Assembly (NCBI GenBank): GCA_017303735.1
Contig: JAFLCF010000136.1
Coordinates: 1-12,262, forward strand
Direction of reading: 5' to 3'
Source: Anaerolineae bacterium
GTDB lineage: Bacteria; Chloroflexota; Anaerolineae; Anaerolineales; Villigracilaceae
Length of the DNA stretch: 12,262 bases
The notes below the pieces were generated by a model that saw only the letters and a program-made list of their open reading frames with translations, ran no database searches and was not told the DNA's origin. Shown one piece after another: positions 1-7,635 of the stretch (positions are counted from its first letter, which is position 1; each line of letters opens with the position of its first letter). The position numbers were made by a program, and so were the translations under genes.

Positions 1-1
1 C

Positions 2-955
2 ATCTTGAAAGACTTCAAGAAAGCACTTGCCGATACAGGCGTTGTTGTCCCGATGGCAACAACCAACCTATTCAGCGAAGCCATCTTCAAAGATGGTGCA
101 TTCACCTCAAACGACTCCAAAGTCCGTGCCTATGCTTTGCAAAAGACCATGAACGCCATCGACCTCGGCGTGGAACTCGGTGCAAAAACTTACGTCTTTT
201 GGGGCGGGCGCGAAGGCACCGAAAGCGATGCCACCAAAGACCCCATCACCGCCATCAAACGCAGCCGCGAAGCAATGAACTTCCTTTGCGAATATGCCCT
301 CGATAAAAAATACGATCTGAAATTCGCGCTCGAAGCCAAACCCAACGAACCCCGCGGCGATATTTACAACTCAACGACTGGTCACATGCTGGCGTTCATC
401 AACACCCTCGATCATCCTGAAATAGTGGGCGTGAATCCCGAAGTGGCGCATGAACACATGGCGGGACTCAACTTTGTTCATGGTGTTGCTCAAGCATTGG
501 AATCAGGCAAGCTCTTCCACATTGACCTGAACGATCAAGCCTTCGGTCGCTACGATCAAGACTTCCGCTTTGGCGCGGTCAACCTCAAGAGTGCCTTCTT
601 CCTCGTCAAACTTCTTGAAGACAATAAATATGACGCCAGCCGTCACTTCGACGCTCATGCCTATCGCACCGAAGATTATGAAGGTGTCAAAGACTTCGCC
701 CGCGGCTGTATGCGCACCTACCTCATCCTCAAAGAAAAAGCCGCCCAATGGCATACGGATAAAGAGATTCAATCCATCGTCGCTGAGATCAATGCCAGCG
801 ACGGCTCGATGGATCAATACTTCGGCAAGTATTCTGCTGAAAAAGCAAAAGCTCTCAAAGCTCAAGCCTTCGACCGCAATGCCATCGCCGGGCGTGGACT
901 GAAATACGAACGCCTTGATCAGTTGACAAATGAAGTTTTGTTGGGTGTGAGATAG
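2..955 (+). CDS. xylA: Xylose isomerase, class I (5' end outside window)
   Basis: Isomerises D-xylose to D-xylulose in the cytoplasm, using two divalent metals; first step of the xylose isomerase pathway. The frame is open to the window edge. Counting residues from the TTG at base 5, metal ligands are E110, E146, H149, D174, D184, D186 and D216, with the catalytic lysine K112. These match Streptomyces xylose isomerase E181, E217, H220, D245, D255, D257, D287 and K183 at a constant offset of 71, so about 70 N-terminal residues (including the catalytic His54/Asp57 pair) lie upstream, for an expected full length near 387. Motifs visible include [20 protein letters not shown] and HFDAH. The TTG at base 5 is internal, not the start. 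The closest remembered family members are of the Thermus/actinobacterial short type. It is followed by a hairpin spacer and then xylB, which supports a xyl operon. Confidence 0.97.
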   Translation: MLKDFKKALADTGVVVPMATTNLFSEAIFKDGAFTSNDSKVRAYALQKTMNAIDLGVELGAKTYVFWGGREGTESDATKDPITAIKRSREAMNFLCEYALDKKYDLKFALEAKPNEPRGDIYNSTTGHMLAFINTLDHPEIVGVNPEVAHEHMAGLNFVHGVAQALESGKLFHIDLNDQAFGRYDQDFRFGAVNLKSAFFLVKLLEDNKYDASRHFDAHAYRTEDYEGVKDFARGCMRTYLILKEKAAQWHTDKEIQSIVAEINASDGSMDQYFGKYSAEKAKALKAQAFDRNAIAGRGLKYERLDQLTNEVLLGVR

Positions 956-956
956 T

Positions 957-1012
957 CTGACCGCCGACGGCAGACCGCTGACCGTGATAATGGTCTGTGG
1001 TCTGCCGTCAGT
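957..1012. repeat. Heptad-periodic palindrome between xylA and xylB (element A)
   Basis: An inverted repeat starting directly after the xylA stop. The outer arms 966-976 and 999-1009 pair perfectly over 11 bp. The inner arms 977-983 and 992-998 pair with one mismatch and one G-T, leaving an 8-nt loop. The left half is also 7-bp periodic: units beginning at 959, 966, 973 and 980 follow a GACCGCY-like consensus, and the right half carries the complementary units. No U-tract follows, so it is not a classic terminator. A plausible inferred role is stabilising the upstream xylA message or partly damping xylB. It shares the decamer GACCGCTGAC with the hairpin at 6980-7039. Confidence 0.75.
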
Positions 1013-1033
1013 TATTTATAAACGGAGTCTTTT

Positions 1034-2521
1034 ATGGCTTACTTCCTCGGCATTGACACGTCCACTACCTCAAGCAAAGCTTTGCTCATTGACGAAAAAG
1101 GCGAAGTCATCGCAGTCGCATCGAATCCACATACATTGCAAACCCCCAAACCATTGTGGTCAGAGCAAGATCCGCGTGAATGGTGGGAGGCAGTTGCGGC
1201 GAGTATCAAGTCAGTTTTGGAAAAGGCAGGTATCAGCGGAGAACGAGTTGGGGCAGTCGGGCTGACGGGGCAAATGCATGGGCTTGTCCTGCTCGATAAT
1301 GCTGGGAATGTTCTACGTCCTGCCATCTTGTGGAATGACCAGCGCACGCAAAGTCAGTGCGATGAAATCCATCGCATCATTGGCAAAGAAAAATTTATCC
1401 GCATCACCGGCAACGTCGCGCTGACGGGATTCACCGCGCCGAAAATTTTGTGGGTAAAAGAAAACGAGCCTGATGTTTACGCAAAAGCAAAACATGTTTT
1501 GCTCCCAAAAGATTACGTGCGTTTGAAGTTGACCGGCACCTATGCAATGGACAAAGCCGATGGTGCAGGCACGGTGTTGTTTGACCTAAACGCTCGCGAT
1601 TGGTCTGATGAAGTTTTATCAGCATTGGATATTCCACGTACATGGATGCCGAAAACGTTTGAAGGCACAGAGTTTACAGGGTATGTCACTGAAGAAGCCG
1701 CTGCGCTCACTGGCTTGAAAGTGGGCACACTGGTTGCAGCGGGTGGTGGTGATCAAGCCGCGGGGGCTGTAGGCGTAGGTGCAGTGGAGCCGGGCATTGT
1801 GGGTCTCACAGTGGGTACGAGTGGAGTTGTGTTTGCCACTACCCCATCGGCGCTCATCGAACCCGAAGGTCGTTTGCATGCGTTTTGTCATGCAGTGCCA
1901 GGCATGTGGCACTTCATGGGCGTGATGCTTTCGGCGGCGGGAAGTTTGCAGTGGTATCGCGACACACTCGCACCGAATGTAAGTTTTGATGACTTATTAA
2001 AAGAAGCGGAATCGATTCCTGCGGGTAGCGAAGGATTGCAATTCCTGCCATATCTCTCCGGCGAACGCACACCTCATCCTGACCCATTGGCGCGCGGCGC
2101 TTTCATCGGCTTGACTCTCCGCCATAGCCGTGCTCACATGACGCGTGCTGTGTTGGAAGGTGTAGCATTCGGGTTGAAGGATTCTTTCACATTGATTCAA
2201 AATGCAGGTCTCGGAAAGATCACACAAGTCCGCGCTTCGGGGGGCGGGACGAAAGGGGCGTTGTGGCGACAAATTCTAGCGTCAGTATTAGAGGCGGAGT
2301 TGGTAACAGTGAATACCACCGAAGGCGGCGCGTATGGTGCAGCCTTGCTCGCTGGCGTCGGTGCCGGGCAGTGGAACGATGTGGCATCAGCGTGTAAAGC
2401 ATGCATCAGAATAACCGGATCAACCTCACCCATTGAAAAAGAGGCGGAAGTCTATCGCAAGTCGTATGCGATCTACCAAGAGTTGTATCCCGCGTTGAAA
2501 TCCAGTTTTGAAAAGATGTAA
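1034..2521 (+). CDS. xylB: Xylulokinase (FGGY family)
   Basis: Phosphorylates D-xylulose to D-xylulose 5-phosphate with ATP, delivering xylose carbon to the pentose phosphate pathway. The 495-residue length is normal for the family. The N-terminal FGGY domain opens with LGIDTSTTSSK (D8), followed by the substrate-site GLTGQMHG (M81-H82) and LWNDQR (~99-104). The GGGDQAAGAVG segment carries the probable catalytic base D240 (equivalent to E. coli XylB D233). The C-terminal domain follows with VGTSGVVF, LPYLSGERTPHPD and the ASGGGTKG nucleotide-binding loop. The ATG at 1034 is chosen because GGAG (1024-1027) sits 6 nt upstream and the Asp-containing phosphate loop falls at the expected place. 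It lies 78 nt after xylA on the same strand, with element A in the gap, so co-transcription is likely. The MH pair and the xylA neighbour favour xylulose over glycerol or gluconate as substrate. Confidence 0.96.
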   Translation: MAYFLGIDTSTTSSKALLIDEKGEVIAVASNPHTLQTPKPLWSEQDPREWWEAVAASIKSVLEKAGISGERVGAVGLTGQMHGLVLLDNAGNVLRPAILWNDQRTQSQCDEIHRIIGKEKFIRITGNVALTGFTAPKILWVKENEPDVYAKAKHVLLPKDYVRLKLTGTYAMDKADGAGTVLFDLNARDWSDEVLSALDIPRTWMPKTFEGTEFTGYVTEEAAALTGLKVGTLVAAGGGDQAAGAVGVGAVEPGIVGLTVGTSGVVFATTPSALIEPEGRLHAFCHAVPGMWHFMGVMLSAAGSLQWYRDTLAPNVSFDDLLKEAESIPAGSEGLQFLPYLSGERTPHPDPLARGAFIGLTLRHSRAHMTRAVLEGVAFGLKDSFTLIQNAGLGKITQVRASGGGTKGALWRQILASVLEAELVTVNTTEGGAYGAALLAGVGAGQWNDVASACKACIRITGSTSPIEKEAEVYRKSYAIYQELYPALKSSFEKM

Positions 2522-2565
2522 TAAAGAAGAAGCCCGCATCCAAAGAATGCGGGCTTCTTCTTTAT
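2521..2565. terminator. Bidirectional intrinsic terminator shared by convergent genes
   Basis: A perfect 19-bp stem, 2521-2539 with 2547-2565, around a 7-nt loop (2540-2546). The GC-rich core is GCCCGCAT/ATGCGGGC, and each arm ends in a TTCTTCTTTAT-type T-rich tail when read outward, so it should work in both directions. The last base of the xylB stop (2519-2521) is the first base of the stem, and the stop codon of the opposing dehydrogenase (2562-2564) lies inside the other arm. Confidence 0.93.
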
Positions 2566-3536
2566 GATCCGTACACTTCAGGGTTCACACAATGCGGCAG
2601 GTGTTCACCTTTTAGTCCGGCGATCAAATTATTAGCCGCAAGGCGCGCCATATCGTCACGGGTCTTTTCGCTGGCGCTGGCAATATGCGGAGCAATGACG
2701 CAGTTCTCCAGCGTCAGCAGCGGAGAATCCATCGGCAATGGTTCGGGGTCGGTTACATCCAACGCGGCGGCAAAGATCTGGTTAGACTTCAACGCCTGAT
2801 ACAACGCGTCTTGATCCACAACCCCGCCGCGTGAGGTGTTGACGAGAATCGCATTGCGCTTCATTTTACTGAGAAAATCTGCATTCACCATGCGGCGCGT
2901 AGAGTCGTTCAAAGGTGTATGCAGTGACACAAAATCTGACTCACGCAATAAGGCATACAAACTTTCCATCGGTGTTGCATTGAATTCGGGTTGAGCACCG
3001 GGGCTGTAATAGATCACGCGCAAGCCGAAGCCTGCTGCACGTTTTGCCACCGCTCGCCCAATGCGACCAAAGCCTACCAAGCCAAGAGTCTTGCCGACAA
3101 AATCCATACCAAGCAAAGTAGAAGGTCCCCATGTTTTCCATTTGCCAGCTCGCAGATATCGCTCGGCTTCGTTCACACGCCTCGCCGCCGACATGAGCAA
3201 AGCAAATGCAAAGTCAGCTGTGGCATCGGTGAGAATGCCCGGCGTGTTACCCACTGGGATCTTGCGTGCAGTGGCATCGGCGATCACAATATTATCGAAC
3301 CCAACGGCATGATTGCTAACAACTTTTAGTTGAGGTCCTGCGGCATCAAACACTTCGCCGTCAATACGGTCGGTTAGCAAACAAAGCAAGCCATCCACAC
3401 CCCGTACCTTTTCAAGCAGCACGTCGCGAGAAGGTGGCAACTCGTCTTGCCAAACCTCGGCATTGCAAAATTCATTTACAAGATTCAAGCCTGCATCTCG
3501 GATAATGCGTGTGACAAACACTCTGGGCTTCGTCAT
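2562..3536 (-). CDS. D-2-hydroxyacid dehydrogenase, glyoxylate/hydroxypyruvate reductase type
   Basis: NAD(P)H-dependent cytoplasmic reductase expected to interconvert glyoxylate/glycolate and hydroxypyruvate/D-glycerate. The 324-residue length is typical. The split catalytic domain contains GVDGLLCLLTDRID (~47-59) and the VSNHAVGFDNI loop (~73-83). The Rossmann domain carries GFGRIG (155-160). The catalytic triad is R236 (NTSRGG), E265 (DPEPLP) and H284 (PHIAS). The LDVTDPEPLP segment and the ANNLIAGLKGE tail resemble mammalian GRHPR and bacterial GyaR more than PGDH or D-lactate dehydrogenases. The start at 3536 has AAGGA (3550-3546) 9 nt upstream. Its divergent neighbour is a glycerate 2-kinase, which strongly suggests D-glycerate is the shared metabolite. 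Another D-2-hydroxyacid substrate is possible; cofactor preference cannot be read with confidence. Confidence 0.9.
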   Translation of the reverse strand: MTKPRVFVTRIIRDAGLNLVNEFCNAEVWQDELPPSRDVLLEKVRGVDGLLCLLTDRIDGEVFDAAGPQLKVVSNHAVGFDNIVIADATARKIPVGNTPGILTDATADFAFALLMSAARRVNEAERYLRAGKWKTWGPSTLLGMDFVGKTLGLVGFGRIGRAVAKRAAGFGLRVIYYSPGAQPEFNATPMESLYALLRESDFVSLHTPLNDSTRRMVNADFLSKMKRNAILVNTSRGGVVDQDALYQALKSNQIFAAALDVTDPEPLPMDSPLLTLENCVIAPHIASASEKTRDDMARLAANNLIAGLKGEHLPHCVNPEVYGS

Positions 3537-3548
3537 TGTAGAAAATCC

Positions 3549-3577
3549 TTCACAACAGTGATATAACTTCCTATTAT
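3549..3577 (+). promoter_or_regulatory. Sigma70-like promoter for glycerate kinase
   Basis: TTCACA (3549-3554) and TATTAT (3572-3577) each match five of six consensus positions and are 17 bp apart. The start site would fall near 3584, only about 7 nt before the kinase ATG at 3591. No Shine-Dalgarno sequence precedes that ATG, so a leaderless or nearly leaderless mRNA is predicted. This is read by eye and not shown experimentally. Confidence 0.55.
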
Positions 3578-3578
3578 A
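3573..3578 (-). promoter_or_regulatory. Candidate -10 box for the dehydrogenase, overlapping the opposing promoter
   Basis: Read on the minus strand, 3578-3573 is an exact TATAAT. It overlaps the plus-strand -10 by five bases. No good -35 is seen at 16-18 bp, since that position falls inside the start of the kinase gene, so this promoter is less certain. If real, the dehydrogenase transcript has a roughly 30-nt leader containing its AAGGA ribosome site. Confidence 0.4.
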
Positions 3579-3590
3579 GTATCCAAACCA

Positions 3591-4910
3591 ATGAAAGATT
3601 TTTTAACTCGCGCCCTGCAACAACACCCATTTGGGAATCAGATTTCCAAAATCTTAAGTGCCTCGCTTCAAGCCGTGGAGCCTGGGCAGGCTGTTCGGCG
3701 ATTCGTCAAACGCGAAAGCAAAAACCTTCATATTGCCAACCAAATCTATCGGCTTGATGAATTGGATCGCATCACCGTATTAGGATTGGGCAAAGCGACT
3801 GAGGCGATGGCGGGCACATTGCTGGATATTCTTGCGCCTCATCCCAGCCGCGGCTTGCTCATTCCAAAACAGACTTTTCCCTCCCCTGCAAGCGGATTCG
3901 ACGTCTGCGTGGGCGGGCATCCTGTTCCAGATCAGAATAGTCTCATTGCGGGGAATAAAGCATTGGAGATCTCATCACGATTGAATGAACGTGACCTGTT
4001 CATTTGTTTAATTTCCGGCGGCGGCTCGGCGTTGATGACATCCCCATACCCTGAAATCGGTCTCGAAAACTTACAAGCCCTCACGCAAGCTTTGTTATCC
4101 TGCGGCGCACGGATTGATGAGATCAACACCCTGCGACGACATCTCGATAGAGTCAAAGGCGGCAGGATCGCTGAAGCAGCCCTCCCTGCGCGGGTGGCGG
4201 GCTTGATCCTCTCCGATGTGGTTGGAAATCCGCTCGAAGCCATTGCATCGGGTCCCACCGCGCCAGACCCATCCACAAAAACAGATGCGTTGAACATTCT
4301 CGAAAAATATGGTTTGACAGAGCAATTCAACGAAACCATTGTCCGCTTTTTGGAGCGCTCGCCCGAAACGCCAAAGCCCGAATCTCCTTTGTTTTCACAA
4401 GTACAAAATGTGTTGATCGGCAGCAATCAACTCGCTGCGCAAGCCGGGTTAAAAGCCGCTCAAGCACTTGGGTTTCAGACTACGTTTTTGGGCGATGCAT
4501 GGCAGGGCGAAGCGCGCGAGGCGGCAGTACATATCTGCGCGCATCTTCATGGGAATGTGACACGTCCGTTTTGTATGATCGGTGGCGGCGAGACCACCGT
4601 TACAGTACGAGGCAAAGGACAGGGAGGTAGAAACCTCGAACTCGCTCTCGCTGCAGTGCGCGAATTAAGCGGCATGGAAAATACCATGCTCATCACCCTC
4701 GCCACCGACGGCGAAGACGGAACGACTGGCGCAGCAGGCGCCATTGTCACAGGTGAAACGCATCAACACGCCTACACATTAGGGTTGAACAGTGAAGCGT
4801 TCCTTGAAAACAATGACTCGTTCTCGTTCTTTGATGCCATTGGCGGGCTTATCAAGACAGGTCCCACCGGCACGAATGTAAATGACCTGTTCTTTTTATT
4901 CGGGTTCTAA
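3591..4910 (+). CDS. Glycerate 2-kinase (DUF4147/MOFRL family)
   Basis: Phosphorylates D-glycerate to 2-phosphoglycerate with ATP, the entry point of glycerate into lower glycolysis. The 439 residues cover both domains. The N-terminal DUF4147-type Rossmann-like domain has GLGKATEAM (K68), GGHPVPD (108-114), ISGGGSAL (141-148), the NTLRRHLDRVKGGR helix (~179-192), LSDVVGNP (207-214) and SGPTAPDPS. The C-terminal MOFRL domain has GGGETTV (331-337), GKGQGGRNLELAL (341-353), TDGEDGTTGAAGA (372-384) and GPTGTNVNDL (424-433). The ATG at 3591 is the first in frame and has no Shine-Dalgarno, but a well-placed promoter lies just upstream. It is divergent from a hydroxypyruvate/glyoxylate reductase and convergent with the SDR gene, with only 2 bp between the stops. 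Homologues are named GckA, TtuD or glycerate kinase in different organisms, so I give no symbol. Confidence 0.94.
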   Translation: MKDFLTRALQQHPFGNQISKILSASLQAVEPGQAVRRFVKRESKNLHIANQIYRLDELDRITVLGLGKATEAMAGTLLDILAPHPSRGLLIPKQTFPSPASGFDVCVGGHPVPDQNSLIAGNKALEISSRLNERDLFICLISGGGSALMTSPYPEIGLENLQALTQALLSCGARIDEINTLRRHLDRVKGGRIAEAALPARVAGLILSDVVGNPLEAIASGPTAPDPSTKTDALNILEKYGLTEQFNETIVRFLERSPETPKPESPLFSQVQNVLIGSNQLAAQAGLKAAQALGFQTTFLGDAWQGEAREAAVHICAHLHGNVTRPFCMIGGGETTVTVRGKGQGGRNLELALAAVRELSGMENTMLITLATDGEDGTTGAAGAIVTGETHQHAYTLGLNSEAFLENNDSFSFFDAIGGLIKTGPTGTNVNDLFFLFGF

Positions 4911-4912
4911 CC

Positions 4913-5668
4913 TCACACCCCCAGCGGACGTCCCCCATCCACCGGCACGATATTCCCCGTCATCATCGTCAACTTGGTGTGCACCGCCCAAACCGTCTCA
5001 GCCACATCCTCCGGCGTGGATAGTTTCTTTAGCGGTGTCGCATCCACTTGTGCTTGAATGTATTCAGGGTCGAAGCGTTTGGCATATTCACCCAATACCC
5101 ATCCCGGCGAAACGGACACGACTCGAATCTTCGGTGCAAGCGCGCGGGCGAGTGAACGTGTCATTGAATCAAGCGCGGCTTTGGAGGCGCAGTACGCGAC
5201 GTTGCTTCCCACACCTGTGGTTCCCGCTACTGACGAAATATTTACAACTGTACTTTGTTCTCTTTTTTCAAGCAGAGGCTTCATCGCACGAATCGTCGCA
5301 AACGCCCCACGCACGTTGACTTGAAATATCTTGTCGATCCATTCATCGGAAAGTGCATCGAGATCGTTGTGCCTTACAGGTGTGGTCACGCCCGCGCAGT
5401 TCACCAGCAGATCCAACGCGCCAAATTTTTCTGCGATTGTTTGTGCCAACTGATTGAGTGTGTCACTGTTTTGCACATCGGCTTGTATTGCCAAATGACC
5501 CTTGCCAGCCATTGATTCGATTACGCTCTGCGCTTTGGTTGAATCTTTTGAGTACGTAATCACTACAATCGCGCCTGCGTCCGCAAGTCTGCGGCAAATG
5601 GCGGAGCCAATTCCGCCCGCGCCGCCGGTGACGAGTGCGATCTGTCCGTGCATGGAAGTGTCGATCAT
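4913..5668 (-). CDS. Classical SDR oxidoreductase (FabG-like fold)
   Basis: NAD(P)-dependent short-chain dehydrogenase, 251 residues with the start chosen here. Visible signatures are the TGGAGGIG cofactor loop (14-21), NCAG (90-93), N118, the catalytic serine in NISSVAG (S145/S146), the YCASK active site (Y159, K163) and the SPGWV loop. The open frame extends to 5746, but those extra 26 residues lie inside the preceding gene and look random. The ATG at 5668 overlaps the upstream stop as ATGA (5668-5665), with AAAAGG 8 nt before it, which indicates translational coupling. It is therefore the partner of the HisD-like dehydrogenase. Substrate unknown: 3-oxoacyl-ACP reduction is possible by fold, but pairing with a HisD paralogue fits oxidation of an alcohol, polyol or sugar better. 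Its stop is 2 bp from the stop of the convergent glycerate kinase. Confidence 0.9.
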   Translation of the reverse strand: MIDTSMHGQIALVTGGAGGIGSAICRRLADAGAIVVITYSKDSTKAQSVIESMAGKGHLAIQADVQNSDTLNQLAQTIAEKFGALDLLVNCAGVTTPVRHNDLDALSDEWIDKIFQVNVRGAFATIRAMKPLLEKREQSTVVNISSVAGTTGVGSNVAYCASKAALDSMTRSLARALAPKIRVVSVSPGWVLGEYAKRFDPEYIQAQVDATPLKKLSTPEDVAETVWAVHTKLTMMTGNIVPVDGGRPLGV

Positions 5669-6942
5669 TTCTTGTACCTTTTCACGCGCAGATCCGCCTG
5701 TGCCTGATGACCTGCAAAATTCTCGATGGCACACAAACGAGAGCAATATTCGCCAACTAAGGCACTGGCTTCATCGGTCAACACGCGTTGATAAGTAACC
5801 GTCTTCAAGAACTTACCTACCCACAAACCGCCTGTGTATCGCGCCGCTGTTTTGGTTGGCAGGGTGTGATTCGTGCCGATGACCTTATCGCCATACGCCA
5901 CATTCGTGCGCGGACCTAAAAACAATGCGCCATAATTGGTCATGTTGTTCAGGAAGTAATCATTATCTTTCGTCAACACTTGCACATGCTCACTTGCGAT
6001 CCTATCTGCTTCATGCACGGCTTCAGCAAAATCTTTCACCAAAATGATCTGACCATAATCCCGCCATGAAACGCCAGCCACATCCGCCGTTGGCAGCGTT
6101 TCAAGTTGACGCCCAATTTCAAGCGGAGTCTCTTCAGCAAGTTTGCGGCTGGTCGTGATAAACACGGCAGGTGACGTCGGTCCATGTTCGGCTTGCCCCA
6201 GCAAATCCGTTGCGACCATTTCAGCGTCTGCGGTTTCATCAGCAATGATCAACACTTCGGTCGGACCCGCAAATAGATCGATACCCACTTTTCCATATAA
6301 CTGTCGCTTTGCTTCCGCGACATAGGCGTTGCCCGGACCGATCAACATATCCACCGCTTGAATCGTTTCAGTGCCGAGTCCCATCATTGCCACGGCTTGA
6401 ATGCCGCCGAGAATATAAATTTCATCCGCGCCTGCAAAGTGCATGGCAGCAACCGTCGCCGCAGGAATCTCGCCATTGATCGGCGGCGTACACGCCATCA
6501 CGCGCTTCACGCCCGCCACCTTCGCGGTCAACACGCTCATGTGCGCCGAAGCCACCATCGGGTAACGCCCGCCCGGGATGTAACACCCCGCGCTATTCAC
6601 AGGAATATTTTTATGCCCAAGGATCACGCCGGGCAAGGTTTCCACTTCAATGTCTTTCAATGCCGCGCGTTGATGCTGCGCAAAATTCCGCACTTGAGTT
6701 TGCGCGAAATGAATATCGTCAATCACTTGCTGAGGCAACGTCGCAATGATTTCTTGAATCTGCTTTTCACTTAACCGAAATGATTCGGGACTCCACTTAT
6801 CGAACTTTTCTGAGAGTTCGCGGATGGCGACATCGCCGCGTATTTTGACATCGTTCAGCATCGCCTCCACTGCCGACCTTACTTTTGCATCCGCTTCGGA
6901 CGCATCTGTTTCGCTGAACCCTTGTTTTAAGAACTCTGCCAT
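5665..6942 (-). CDS. Histidinol dehydrogenase family protein (HisD/HpsN-like)
   Basis: Zinc- and NAD-dependent dehydrogenase of the HisD fold, 425 residues, which oxidises a primary alcohol through the aldehyde to an acid. Residues matching E. coli HisD ligands and catalytic groups are present: Q250 and H253 (GQAEHGP), E318-H319 (SEHVQ), D352, H359 (GTNHTLPT) and H412. The NAD-site motifs IPGGRYPMV (122-130), GGIQAVA (179-185) and [13 protein letters not shown] (202-214) are also clear. The SEH in place of PEH and the [14 protein letters not shown] tail resemble what I recall of HisD paralogues such as sulfopropanediol 3-dehydrogenase HpsN. No other his gene is present and the next gene is an SDR coupled by ATGA, so a catabolic alcohol dehydrogenase is more likely than the histidine enzyme, although annotation pipelines would probably write hisD. 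AAAGG (6954-6950) lies 7 nt before the ATG at 6942. Confidence 0.88.
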   Translation of the reverse strand: MAEFLKQGFSETDASEADAKVRSAVEAMLNDVKIRGDVAIRELSEKFDKWSPESFRLSEKQIQEIIATLPQQVIDDIHFAQTQVRNFAQHQRAALKDIEVETLPGVILGHKNIPVNSAGCYIPGGRYPMVASAHMSVLTAKVAGVKRVMACTPPINGEIPAATVAAMHFAGADEIYILGGIQAVAMMGLGTETIQAVDMLIGPGNAYVAEAKRQLYGKVGIDLFAGPTEVLIIADETADAEMVATDLLGQAEHGPTSPAVFITTSRKLAEETPLEIGRQLETLPTADVAGVSWRDYGQIILVKDFAEAVHEADRIASEHVQVLTKDNDYFLNNMTNYGALFLGPRTNVAYGDKVIGTNHTLPTKTAARYTGGLWVGKFLKTVTYQRVLTDEASALVGEYCSRLCAIENFAGHQAQADLRVKRYKK

Positions 6943-6971
6943 GTTGTTACCTTTGCTGATTGGTTTTTCTC

Positions 6972-7039
6972 AAAAAAAAGACCGCTGACGATGGACGACG
7001 AACCGCATTAAGGCGGTCAACCGTCGGTGGTCAGCGGTC
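6972..7039 (-). terminator. Intrinsic terminator built from a heptad-periodic palindrome (element B)
   Basis: The outer arms 6980-6989 and 7030-7039 pair perfectly over 10 bp, with further pairing inside. On the minus strand the stem is followed at once by eight U (complement of 6972-6979), so it is a good Rho-independent terminator for the membrane-protein gene ending at 7058. Internally the element is four 7-mers on the left (6980-7007), a 4-nt loop (7008-7011) and four 7-mers on the right (7012-7039). The right units nearly all end in GTC. It shares GACCGCTGAC with element A at 957-1012. Confidence 0.88.
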
Positions 7040-7057
7040 ATTTTCAACTCCTACTCG

Positions 7058-7588
7058 CTAATGGCTTCCGAATAATTCCCACCAAGGCGCATTCAACTCG
7101 AATGATATATATTGAATTAGCGCGAGGATGAAGAAGAATATGATCGTCCATTGGGTGGCTTTGCGAAACTTAACCCCGTCGAAAACTTGCTCAAGGCGCA
7201 CGGCGAGGTACGCACCAAAGGCATTCGATAGAAGCGAAAAGGATAACTCGATTGGGCGAATAGGTTCCAGCCCGCCGTTGAGTGCGGATCCTGTCATCCA
7301 AAAAGTCATCGAGAGCCAAGGGTAGAGAACTGAGCTCAAGAGACGCGTATACCAGAATTGACCCACATCCGAAATCTTTTTGCGAAAGATGAAGAACTCG
7401 CCGATGGTCACAAAGATGTACGTCCAGAAGTTCATCTTCAAATGACCCCAAACAGTTTCAGCACCATCCGCTTCACCGAAAAAAGCAAGAACAGGGTTTG
7501 GGAGCCAGTCATTCAAGTAATGCAGAAGCGCAAAGACAGCCCAAATGATAACGACTTTCCAAACCACAGACTTTCCTGAGTTATACAT
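7058..7588 (-). CDS. Small multi-pass membrane protein of unknown function
   Basis: Not recognised. With the start used here it has 176 residues and about five hydrophobic segments: roughly 8-28, 54-68, 83-99, 115-132 and 147-163. The loops are rich in aromatic residues (NDWLPNP, FWYTRLL, LNAPWWELF), and there is no cysteine or metal-binding cluster. It looks like an inner-membrane protein without signal cleavage. The open frame begins at a TTG (7618) and has another ATG at 7600, but neither has a ribosome site; the ATG at 7588 has GGAG (7598-7595) with a 6-nt spacer and is preferred. It lies 47 nt after the aldehyde dehydrogenase on the same strand and is followed by the terminator at 6972-7039, so it is probably the last gene of that transcription unit. 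A link to aldehyde or flavin chemistry is only by position. Confidence 0.75.
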   Translation of the reverse strand: MYNSGKSVVWKVVIIWAVFALLHYLNDWLPNPVLAFFGEADGAETVWGHLKMNFWTYIFVTIGEFFIFRKKISDVGQFWYTRLLSSVLYPWLSMTFWMTGSALNGGLEPIRPIELSFSLLSNAFGAYLAVRLEQVFDGVKFRKATQWTIIFFFILALIQYISFELNAPWWELFGSH

Positions 7589-7635
7589 GCTCTGCTCCAT
7601 TAAAATTTTGCGAGTCAAGTTTTACCAAATAACGA

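Noticed and set aside
5..7. TTG as the start of xylA
   Set aside because: The constant 71-residue offset to Streptomyces xylose isomerase shows this codon is internal and the gene continues beyond the window edge.
3932..4426. 164-codon open frame on the minus strand opposite glycerate kinase
   Set aside because: It is contained in the DUF4147 domain coding sequence of the kinase and shows no family signature or ribosome site.
5669..5746. N-terminal extension of the SDR open frame
   Set aside because: The 26 extra residues overlap the HisD-like coding sequence and do not resemble an SDR N-terminus. The ATG at 5668 has a ribosome site and an ATGA overlap with the upstream stop.
7589..7618. 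Upstream TTG and ATG starts for the membrane protein
   Set aside because: Neither has a Shine-Dalgarno sequence, whereas the ATG at 7588 has GGAG at a 6-nt spacing.
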